From: Clostridiales bacterium
GTDB lineage: Bacteria; Bacillota; Clostridia; Oscillospirales; Acutalibacteraceae
Direction of reading: 5' to 3'
NCBI GenBank assembly: GCA_012511005.1
Contig: JAAZGX010000054.1
Location: forward strand, 1-7,246
Length of the DNA: 7,246 nucleotides
Shown here piece by piece: positions 1 through 5,060 of the stretch. The notes under the pieces are model-generated. The model was given only the letters and a program-made list of their open reading frames with translations, had not been told where the DNA came from and ran no database searches. The translations under genes and the position numbers were made by a program. Each line of letters opens with the position of its first letter. Within the stretch, counting starts at the first letter, position 1.

Positions 1-245
1 AAAAACTCAACATTTGCATGTGTTTCGTCTTTTATGCCGTATAAACGCGCGGGTATAACCCTTGTATCGTTTAATATAAGGCAATCATTCGGTGAAAGCA
101 AATGAACGATATCTGAAAATACAGCGCTCTTTATTTCCTCTGTTGTCCTGCTTAGAACCATCATTCTTGAGCCGTCGCGTCTTTCGGTGGGATGCTGAGC
201 TATAAGCTCTGTCGGTAAGTCATAAAAAAAGTCTTTTGTTTGCAT
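1..245 (-). CDS. queA: QueA, S-adenosylmethionine:tRNA ribosyltransferase-isomerase (N-terminal part, runs off left edge)
   Basis: Only the first 81 residues are in the window. QueA moves the ribosyl group of S-adenosylmethionine onto 7-aminomethyl-7-deazaguanine in the tRNA wobble position, giving epoxyqueuosine; it is cytosolic. The visible part matches the family start closely: FFYDLPTELIAQHP at residues 6-19, RRDGSRMMVL at 22-31, and the hallmark NDTRVIPARL at 59-68. The ATG at 243-245 is supported by an AAAAGGA ribosome site a few bases upstream on the minus strand. The full family length is about 340 residues, so roughly three quarters lie beyond base 1. The gene is transcribed away from asd across a shared intergenic region. 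I could not pick out a convincing promoter for it. The family call is secure despite truncation. Confidence 0.93.
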   Translation of the reverse strand, partial: MQTKDFFYDLPTELIAQHPTERRDGSRMMVLSRTTEEIKSAVFSDIVHLLSPNDCLILNDTRVIPARLYGIKDETHANVEF

Positions 246-291
246 AAGAATCCTTTTTATAGTAGTATTTGTTTTTTTATAGAATGTAATA

Positions 292-320
292 TTGACACTT
301 TTCTTTAGTGATGATAAAAT
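292..320 (+). promoter_or_regulatory. Sigma-A type promoter for the asd-dapA-dapB operon
   Basis: A perfect -35 box TTGACA lies at 292-297 and a -10 box TAAAAT (one mismatch to TATAAT) at 315-320, separated by exactly 17 bases. Transcription would start near 327, giving a leader of about 70 nt before the asd ATG at 397. This is the only strong promoter seen ahead of the four-gene rightward operon. Confidence 0.8.
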
Positions 321-329
321 GTAACGAAA

Positions 330-384
330 GTCAATGTACAATTTTATATTATAATTGATTTAATGCACATTGACAAGTTTTTTT
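330..384 (+). promoter_or_regulatory. Inverted repeat plus T-run in the asd leader (possible operator or attenuator)
   Basis: GTCAATGT at 330-337 is the exact reverse complement of ACATTGAC at 367-374, and two further pairs (C339-G365, A340-T364) extend it after one mismatch. A run of seven T at 378-384 follows, directly before the GGAG ribosome site at 385-388. The left arm begins just after the predicted transcription start. As RNA the stem is weak because the loop exceeds 20 nt, so a DNA operator is as likely as an attenuator. Function is inferred only from symmetry and position. Confidence 0.35.
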
Positions 385-396
385 GGAGTTGAAGTT

Positions 397-1476
397 ATGA
401 AAAAATTTAATGTTGGTATTATTGGCGCTACCGGTATGGTTGGGCAAAGGTTTGCTCTTTTACTTGAAAATCATCCATGGTTTAATGTGACTGTTCTTGC
501 TGCAAGTCCGCGCTCTGCCGGTCTAACATATAAACAAGCCGTCGGAAACAGATGGAGCATGAGCGTACCTATGCCCGAAAAATACGCTGATATTGTTATT
601 ATGAATGCAAGTGATGATATAAAAGAAATTGCTTCTCTTGTCGACTTTGTGTTTTGCGCTGTCGATATGAAGAAAGATGAGATAAAAGCCCTTGAGGAAG
701 CGTATGCAAAAGCTGAATGTCCCGTTATTTCAAATAACAGCGCACACCGCTTTACTCCTGATGTTCCTATGATAGTTCCGGAGATTAACCCTGAACACGC
801 AGCAGTAATCCCGTATCAGCGAAAACGGCTCGGCACCAAAAAAGGCTTTATAGCCGTAAAATCGAATTGCTCGCTTCAAAGCTATGTGCCTGCCATTTTC
901 CCACTTATGAAGTTCGGTGTAAAACATGTTCTTGTTTGCACTTATCAAGCAATTTCAGGTGCCGGCAAAAATTTCGACACATGGCCTGAGATGGTGGATA
1001 ATGTTATTCCGTTTATAGGCGGAGAAGAAGAAAAAAGCGAAAAGGAACCATTAAAGCTGCTTGGTAGTATTATAGATGGGGCTATTATTAATGCAGACAC
1101 ACCGTCTTTTACGGCACAATGTATACGCGTTCCCGTTTCAGACGGTCATATGGGCGCTGTGTTCGTAACATTTGAAAATAAACCCACTAAAGATGAAATT
1201 ATTGATATTTGGAAAAGCTTTAAAGGCAAGCCTCAGCTTCTAAACTTACCAAGCGCACCAAAGCAATTCCTCAATTATTTTATAGAGGATAATATGCCTC
1301 AAACAAAGCTTCATCGTGAGCTTGAGGGCGGAATGGCCGTTTCAATCGGCAGACTTAGAGAAGATACGCAATATGATTATAAATTTGTATGCCTTTCCCA
1401 CAATACATTAAGAGGAGCCGCCGGCGGCGCGGTGCTTATGGCGGAACAGCTTTGTGCCGAAGGTTACTTGAATTAA
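397..1476 (+). CDS. asd: Aspartate-semialdehyde dehydrogenase, archaeal/fungal-type branch
   Basis: This 359-residue cytosolic enzyme reduces L-aspartyl-4-phosphate with NADPH to L-aspartate 4-semialdehyde, the branch point to lysine/diaminopimelate, threonine and methionine. A Rossmann loop GIIGATGMVG spans residues 7-16. The catalytic cysteine is Cys158 in SNCS; Gln184 (YQAISGAG), Arg244 and the general-base candidate His251 (RVPVSDGH) follow in the usual order. The SNCS context, the inserted QRKRLGTKKG stretch before it and the overall length fit the archaeal/eukaryotic-like Asd subfamily rather than the shorter E. coli form. I chose the ATG at 397 because GGAG at 385-388 sits 8 bases upstream; the in-frame TTG at 370 would add nine residues and overlaps the leader repeat. 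It is the first gene of the operon, 21 bases ahead of dapA. Confidence 0.95.
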   Translation: MKKFNVGIIGATGMVGQRFALLLENHPWFNVTVLAASPRSAGLTYKQAVGNRWSMSVPMPEKYADIVIMNASDDIKEIASLVDFVFCAVDMKKDEIKALEEAYAKAECPVISNNSAHRFTPDVPMIVPEINPEHAAVIPYQRKRLGTKKGFIAVKSNCSLQSYVPAIFPLMKFGVKHVLVCTYQAISGAGKNFDTWPEMVDNVIPFIGGEEEKSEKEPLKLLGSIIDGAIINADTPSFTAQCIRVPVSDGHMGAVFVTFENKPTKDEIIDIWKSFKGKPQLLNLPSAPKQFLNYFIEDNMPQTKLHRELEGGMAVSIGRLREDTQYDYKFVCLSHNTLRGAAGGAVLMAEQLCAEGYLN

Positions 1477-1497
1477 TTTTCGAAAGGGTGAAATTTT

Positions 1498-2388
1498 ATG
1501 AAAAAGCCAGTATTTACCGGAGCGGGCGTTGCAATTGTAACACCGTTCATTGGCGAGGATTTGAAAATAAACTTTCCGCTTTTAGAGCGGCTTATAGACG
1601 AGCAAATAAATAATAATACGGATGCGATTATTATTTGCGGGACTACGGGAGAAACCTCTACCCTTGAGCATGACGAGCATGTAGAGGCTATTAAGTGCGC
1701 CGTAAGCGCTACGGCAAAAAGAGTTCCCGTTATAGCGGGCACCGGCAGTAATGATACGGCATATGCAGTAAAGCTTTCTAATGAGGCGGAGCTTGCGGGT
1801 GCAGACGCACTGCTGAGCGTTACTCCCTATTACAACAAAACCTCACAAACAGGGCTTATAGAGCATTACGCTTTTATTGCTGATAGGGTATCTGTCCCGA
1901 TTATTACTTATAATGTTCCTACAAGAACAGGGCTTGATATTAAGCCGGAAACATATTTCGAACTCTCAAAGATTAAAAATATTGTAGGGGCAAAAGAGGC
2001 AAACGGGGATATTTCTGCTTTGGCTAAAGCAATTAAACTATGCGGCGACGATATTGCCTTCTATTCGGGTAATGATGACCAGATTACAGCTTTTATGGCA
2101 CTTGGCGCGAAAGGCGTTATTTCAGTGTTGTCTAATATTGCTCCAAAGCTTACACACAGTATAGCGGCGGCAGCTCTTGCGGGCGATATTGCAAAAAGCG
2201 CAGAGCTTCAGCTTGAGTGGCTTGACTTATGCAACGACCTTTTCATTGATGTAAACCCTGTGCCTGTAAAGGCGGCAATGGAAATGATGGGTTATGCTGT
2301 TGGCAGATGCAGAATGCCTTTAGGCACTCTTAATGAAGCTAATACTAAAAGACTTGCAGCAACTCTAAAGGAGCATGGATTTATCTAA
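1498..2388 (+). CDS. dapA: 4-Hydroxy-tetrahydrodipicolinate synthase
   Basis: DapA condenses pyruvate with aspartate semialdehyde, the product of the gene just upstream, to 4-hydroxy-tetrahydrodipicolinate in the cytosol. The protein is 296 residues, the normal length for this TIM-barrel aldolase. The active site is complete: GTTGE at 48-52 (Thr49/Thr50), Tyr111-Tyr112 in TPYYNK, Tyr138 and Arg143 in TYNVPTRTG, and the Schiff-base Lys166 in VGAKEANGD. All are offset by five from the E. coli numbering. The ATG has a good AAAGGGTG ribosome site at 1483-1490, 7 bases upstream. The gene follows asd by 21 bases and precedes dapB by 19, so co-transcription is very likely. Lysine feedback sensitivity cannot be judged by eye. 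Confidence 0.97.
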   Translation: MKKPVFTGAGVAIVTPFIGEDLKINFPLLERLIDEQINNNTDAIIICGTTGETSTLEHDEHVEAIKCAVSATAKRVPVIAGTGSNDTAYAVKLSNEAELAGADALLSVTPYYNKTSQTGLIEHYAFIADRVSVPIITYNVPTRTGLDIKPETYFELSKIKNIVGAKEANGDISALAKAIKLCGDDIAFYSGNDDQITAFMALGAKGVISVLSNIAPKLTHSIAAAALAGDIAKSAELQLEWLDLCNDLFIDVNPVPVKAAMEMMGYAVGRCRMPLGTLNEANTKRLAATLKEHGFI

Positions 2389-2407
2389 ATTTAGAAGGGA
2401 TGTAACA

Positions 2408-3166
2408 ATGACAAGGATTATACTCAACGGATGCTGTGGAAATATGGGCGCCGCTATTACTCGCGTTGTTTCAAAGCTTGACGATGATATAAAGATAGTT
2501 GCGGGAGTTGATACGAACGATTATCCAACGCTCCCCTACCCTGTATTTGCTAAGTTTTCTGAGCTTAATATTAAAGGCGACCTGATAATTGATTTTTCAA
2601 ATCCCGCGGCTTTAAGCTCCGTATTAGATTACTCCGTTTCAGAAAAGATGCCTGTTGTAATTGCTACGACAGGGTTTAGTGACTCTCATTTTGAAAAGAT
2701 TAAAGCTGCATCAAAAGTAATACCTATCTTTAACAGTGCAAATATGTCTTTAGGGATAAGCCTACTTGTTGAGCTTTCTAAAATGTCAGCAAAAGTGCTT
2801 GGAAAAGACTTTGATATTGAAATTGTAGAAGCGCATCACAACCAAAAGCTTGATGCGCCAAGCGGTACTGCGCTCTTAATAGCTGACGCTATTAAAAATG
2901 TTACCGAAGATGAAAAGTATTATGAGTATAACCGTCATATAAAAAGGGAAAAAAGAAATCCTAAAGAAATTGGAGTTCATTCCGTAAGGGCGGGAACCAT
3001 TGTAGGAGAGCATCATATAATTTTTGGCGGTCTTGATGAAGTCATAACGCTATCCCACAGCGCTCTTTCTAAAGATATTTTTGCACAAGGCGCTATTAAT
3101 GCAGGGCTGTTTTTACTAAAACAGAAAAGCGGGCTTTATTCAATGAAAGACATTGTAAAACAATAA
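2408..3166 (+). CDS. dapB: 4-Hydroxy-tetrahydrodipicolinate reductase
   Basis: DapB reduces the DapA product to tetrahydrodipicolinate using NAD(P)H. The 252-residue protein has the N-terminal nucleotide-binding loop NGCCGNMG (residues 7-14). The catalytic segment EAHHNQKLDAPSGTA (141-155) contains His143-His144 and Lys147, equivalent to His159, His160 and Lys163 of E. coli. I start it at ATG 2408, with AGAAGGGA at 2393-2400 seven bases upstream and the Rossmann strand directly after Met1. An in-frame ATG at 2375 would overlap the end of dapA and add eleven unrelated residues; its only ribosome site, AAAGGAG, is one base away and too close. Tetrahydrodipicolinate also feeds dipicolinate made during sporulation, which would suit a spore former. 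Its TAA stop is in the same frame as the next gene. Confidence 0.96.
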   Translation: MTRIILNGCCGNMGAAITRVVSKLDDDIKIVAGVDTNDYPTLPYPVFAKFSELNIKGDLIIDFSNPAALSSVLDYSVSEKMPVVIATTGFSDSHFEKIKAASKVIPIFNSANMSLGISLLVELSKMSAKVLGKDFDIEIVEAHHNQKLDAPSGTALLIADAIKNVTEDEKYYEYNRHIKREKRNPKEIGVHSVRAGTIVGEHHIIFGGLDEVITLSHSALSKDIFAQGAINAGLFLLKQKSGLYSMKDIVKQ

Positions 3167-3170
3167 AAAC

Positions 3171-3187
3171 AGGAAGTGGTTAATATA
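3171..3187 (+). promoter_or_regulatory. Unusual ribosome site / start region of the ferredoxin-domain gene
   Basis: AGGA at 3171-3174 lies only one base before the GTG at 3176, too close for normal initiation. It is about 10 bases from ATA at 3185-3187. Starting at that ATA would give Met-Val-Arg-Arg-Ile-Ile-Lys-Ile-Asp, which resembles the usual beginning of this ferredoxin family. There is no ATG or TTG nearby in frame. The real start is therefore ambiguous between a badly spaced GTG and a rare ATA. Confidence 0.45.
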
Positions 3188-3913
3188 GTCAGAAGAATTA
3201 TAAAGATAGATGAAGATAAATGCAACGGCTGCGGTCTTTGTGCAGACGCCTGTCATGAGGGCGCAATTGGTATGGTAAATGGAAAAGCTAAACTCCTTAG
3301 AGATGATTATTGTGACGGACTTGGGGACTGTTTGCCCGTGTGCCCAACGGGTGCTATTACATTTGAAGAAAGAAAGGCGCTTCCGTTTGATGAACAAGCC
3401 GTTTTAAAAGCTAAAGCAGAGAATGAAAAAGCCTCATCTAAAAAGAGTGAAGCTCCCCTGCCTTGCGGCTGCCCCGGCAGTACATCGCAAGCTATAAAAA
3501 GAGAAATTACTGTAAAATCCCCTTTACCGCAAAAGGAGAATGTTAGCAGACTATCTCAATGGCCTGTTAAAATAAAGCTTGTACCGGTTAATGCCCCTTA
3601 TTTTAATAATGCAAATTTACTCATAGCAGCAGATTGTTCTGCGTTTGCTCACGGTGATTTTCATAACAAATTTATGCAAAATAAAATTACACTCATAGGC
3701 TGTCCTAAGCTTGACAGTATTGACTATTCTATAAAATTATCCGAAATAATTACAAATAATAATATTAAGAGTATTACAGTTGTCAGAATGGAAGTTCCCT
3801 GCTGCAAAGGGCTTATAAGCGCCGTGACAACTGCTCTTAAAAACAGCGGTAAGCTCATTCCTTGGCGTATTGTTGTTATATCGGCAGACGGTAAAATTAT
3901 TGAGGAAACATAA
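3176..3913 (+). CDS. 4Fe-4S ferredoxin-domain protein with a conserved cysteine-rich C-terminal domain
   Basis: A cytosolic iron-sulfur protein of 245 residues from the GTG; no signal peptide or membrane segment is seen. An N-terminal ferredoxin domain has a full first motif, Cys16-x2-Cys19-x2-Cys22-x3-Cys26. The second motif has only Cys46-x5-Cys52-x3-Cys56, with Gly49 where a cysteine is normal. A charged linker (about 72-95) leads to CGCPGS at 97-102. The C-terminal domain then runs from LSQWPVKIKLVPVNAPYF (127-143) through ADCSAFAHGDFH, IGCPKLD (Cys176) and RMEVPCCKGL (Cys209-Cys210). I recognise this layout from clostridial proteins listed only as ferredoxins or 4Fe-4S binding proteins; the reaction is unknown. 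It lies 9 bases after dapB and is probably in that operon, and it converges on a Crp/Fnr regulator, a pairing that suggests redox or nitrosative sensing. See the start-region entry for doubt about the first codon. Confidence 0.85.
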   Translation: MVNIVRRIIKIDEDKCNGCGLCADACHEGAIGMVNGKAKLLRDDYCDGLGDCLPVCPTGAITFEERKALPFDEQAVLKAKAENEKASSKKSEAPLPCGCPGSTSQAIKREITVKSPLPQKENVSRLSQWPVKIKLVPVNAPYFNNANLLIAADCSAFAHGDFHNKFMQNKITLIGCPKLDSIDYSIKLSEIITNNNIKSITVVRMEVPCCKGLISAVTTALKNSGKLIPWRIVVISADGKIIEET

Positions 3914-3928
3914 ATATTTTATGTAAAG

Positions 3929-3953
3929 CAGACTACCTTTTTTAGGTAGTCTG
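3929..3953. terminator. Bidirectional hairpin terminator between convergent genes
   Basis: CAGACTACCT at 3929-3938 pairs perfectly over 10 bp with AGGTAGTCTG at 3944-3953 around a TTTTT loop. It lies 15 bases after the ferredoxin-domain stop and 9 bases past the end of the Crp/Fnr gene on the other strand. The downstream tail on the plus strand is TATTTATTAT, T-rich but broken, so termination may be moderate. The convergent setting makes shared use by both transcripts the simplest reading. Confidence 0.82.
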
Positions 3954-3962
3954 TATTTATTA

Positions 3963-4634
3963 TTATATTATTTTCTTTAACTTTTCTTTATCCTTTATCG
4001 TTATCATTCCTCGCGACAAAGTAACAATCCCCTCATCCGAGAAGTATTTAAGCATTCTTGTTACAACCTCTCTTGCGCTGCCCATAAGCTTTGCAATTTG
4101 CTCATGAGTGAACTTTATTTCGTTGGAACTATTTTTTTCAGTTTCTTCTAAAAGAAAAATTGCAAGACGCTTATCAAAACTCATAAAAAGAATTTGCTGC
4201 ATACTCCACATAACATCTGAAAACCTAATCGTTGCAAGCCGATACATATATTCATCAACATGTATATTTTGTTTTACTATATCTTTAAATACTTTAGAGT
4301 TTATTACGAGTATACTGCTGTCCGTAACAGCCTCAATAAAGACATCAAATGTTACTGCTTCTAACACACACGACGCGGACATTACACATACATCATCCTC
4401 AAATAAACGATAAAGGGTTATATCCCGCCCGTCTTCAGAAAGCATATAAGCTCGCAATTGACCTGTTTCAACTATAATAATTCCGGCGCAATCTTCTTCT
4501 CCGCCATACAGCATTTCGCCTGTTTTAAAGGATGCTGATTCTGTATTTTCAGCCATAAGCTCTTTTTCTCTTTGCGATAGATGCTCCCAAAAAGGAAAGT
4601 GTTTTATAAAAAGATTAGTGTAAGGACTATTCAT
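3963..4634 (-). CDS. Crp/Fnr-family transcriptional regulator
   Basis: A 223-residue DNA-binding regulator of usual family length. Residues 10-120 look like the cyclic-nucleotide-binding-type beta roll (FKTGEMLYGGEEDCAGIIIVETGQLRAYMLSEDGRDITLYRLFEDD), followed by a long dimerisation helix (about 125-155). A C-terminal winged helix runs from FTHEQIAKLMGSAREVVTRML (175-195) to a wing ending MITIKD (210-215). The N-terminal cysteine cluster of oxygen-sensing Fnr is absent. Cysteines occur at 49, 83 and 89, the last two in CVMSASC. The effector is thus not cAMP or oxygen by any clear signature; a redox or NO signal is possible. ATG 4634 is fixed by the strong AAGGGAGGGG site at 4641-4650, six bases upstream; in-frame codons further upstream lie over the promoter. 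It converges on the ferredoxin-domain gene, a plausible target or partner. Confidence 0.9.
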   Translation of the reverse strand: MNSPYTNLFIKHFPFWEHLSQREKELMAENTESASFKTGEMLYGGEEDCAGIIIVETGQLRAYMLSEDGRDITLYRLFEDDVCVMSASCVLEAVTFDVFIEAVTDSSILVINSKVFKDIVKQNIHVDEYMYRLATIRFSDVMWSMQQILFMSFDKRLAIFLLEETEKNSSNEIKFTHEQIAKLMGSAREVVTRMLKYFSDEGIVTLSRGMITIKDKEKLKKII

Positions 4635-4656
4635 TGTTCGCCCCTCCCTTTTCATT

Positions 4657-4685
4657 ATTTTACCATATTCTTGAAAGAAATACAA
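4657..4685 (-). promoter_or_regulatory. Promoter of the Crp/Fnr regulator
   Basis: On the minus strand a -35 box TTGTAT (plus coordinates 4680-4685) and a -10 box TAAAAT (4657-4662) are separated by 17 bases. They sit just upstream of the ribosome site at 4641-4650, so the leader is short. The regulator can therefore be expressed apart from dinB and the YlmC-type gene upstream. Confidence 0.65.
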
Positions 4686-4708
4686 TATTTTAAAAATATT
4701 ATTTCTTT
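4674..4708. repeat. Interrupted inverted repeat at the regulator's -35 region (candidate operator)
   Basis: The core AATATTTT (4684-4691), A (4692), AAAATATT (4693-4700) is a perfect odd-centred palindrome. After a two-base AC bulge on the left, eight more pairs extend it: AAAGAAAT at 4674-4681 with ATTTCTTT at 4701-4708. It covers the -35 box and the start of the spacer of the Crp/Fnr gene's promoter, a position suited to autoregulation. The arms are pure A/T apart from one G-C pair, so some symmetry could come from composition. Confidence 0.4.
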
Positions 4709-4747
4709 TCATAGATAGTATATGCCGTATTTTTCTAATCGTCTTTT

Positions 4748-5035
4748 TTATTCCCAAGTGCTGCAACAAGGTGAAGGAGGCGGTCTGTGGTGTCCTCCGC
4801 CGCGCCTTTTAACAAGTATTATATCGTCTCCTATAACCTGTATATCGCACCAGGGCACTTTTATTTCATTTCCTTTTCCGCAAAAAACCCAAAATCCTTT
4901 GCCCTCTAAAACGAGGAGAGCCACAACACAACCCGTACAAGTATCTATTAAAACATCAAACACTGTTCCTATTCTATCCCCTGTATGAACATCTACTACA
5001 TCTTTAGCCCTTAAATCAGTTACTGAGCAATTCAA
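4748..5035 (-). CDS. YlmC/YmxH-family PRC-barrel sporulation protein
   Basis: A small, probably cytosolic protein of 95 residues with one PRC-barrel fold. It matches the YlmC/YmxH family of spore formers: SVTDLRAKDVVDV (4-16), DRIGTVFDVLIDTCTG (20-35), VPWCDIQVIGDDIILV (60-75). The molecular role of the family is not established. The core normally ends near ILV, but here about 20 residues follow (RRGGGHHRPPPSPCCSTWE), rich in Gly, Pro, His and Cys. I prefer TTG 5033-5035: the ribosome site GAGGTG at 5042-5047 is six bases upstream, and translation then begins MNCSVTDLR as expected. The longer GTG start at 5042-5044 would lie inside that ribosome site. It follows dinB by 25 bases with no terminator between, so it is probably made with the SOS polymerase. 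Confidence 0.85.
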   Translation of the reverse strand: MNCSVTDLRAKDVVDVHTGDRIGTVFDVLIDTCTGCVVALLVLEGKGFWVFCGKGNEIKVPWCDIQVIGDDIILVKRRGGGHHRPPPSPCCSTWE

Positions 5036-5060
5036 TTCAATCACCTCGTAACATAAATAT

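Noticed and set aside
246..290. Promoter for queA on the minus strand
   Set aside because: TATAAA- and TACTAT-like -10 candidates exist, but none has a convincing -35 box at 16-18 bases.
370..396. TTG start at 370 for asd
   Set aside because: It adds nine residues before the conserved Rossmann strand and has no ribosome site, while ATG 397 has GGAG eight bases upstream.
246..396. Lysine (L-box) riboswitch or T-box ahead of asd
   Set aside because: The predicted leader is about 70 nt and I see none of the conserved helices or the T-box sequence; it is too short for either.
730..948. 72-codon open frame on the minus strand inside asd
   Set aside because: It lies fully within a strongly supported gene, shows no recognisable protein features and has no clear ribosome site.
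1389..1742. Overlapping open frames on both strands at the asd/dapA junction
   Set aside because: Both are shadows of asd and dapA; the translations are low-complexity or composition-driven and match no family I know.
2375..2407. ATG 2375 as the dapB start, overlapping dapA
   Set aside because: AAAGGAG ends one base before it, too close to use. ATG 2408 has well-spaced AGAAGGGA and begins right at the nucleotide-binding fold.
3140..3397. Minus-strand open frame opposite the dapB end and the ferredoxin domain
   Set aside because: It is antisense to a cysteine motif whose conservation explains the coding signal on the plus strand.
4108..4413. Plus-strand open frame opposite the Crp/Fnr gene
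   Set aside because: The Crp/Fnr reading has a full fold and a strong ribosome site; the antisense translation is rich in Ser/Ile/Thr with no domain.
4635..4769. Longer N-terminus for the Crp/Fnr regulator starting at 4769
   Set aside because: It would run over the promoter, the inverted repeat and the end of the YlmC/YmxH gene, and adds residues not seen in the family.
4722..4988. Plus-strand open frame opposite the YlmC/YmxH gene, with AAGGAGGCGG near 4774
   Set aside because: The Shine-Dalgarno-like string is the complement of the Pro-rich tail codons, and the minus-strand product matches a known family.
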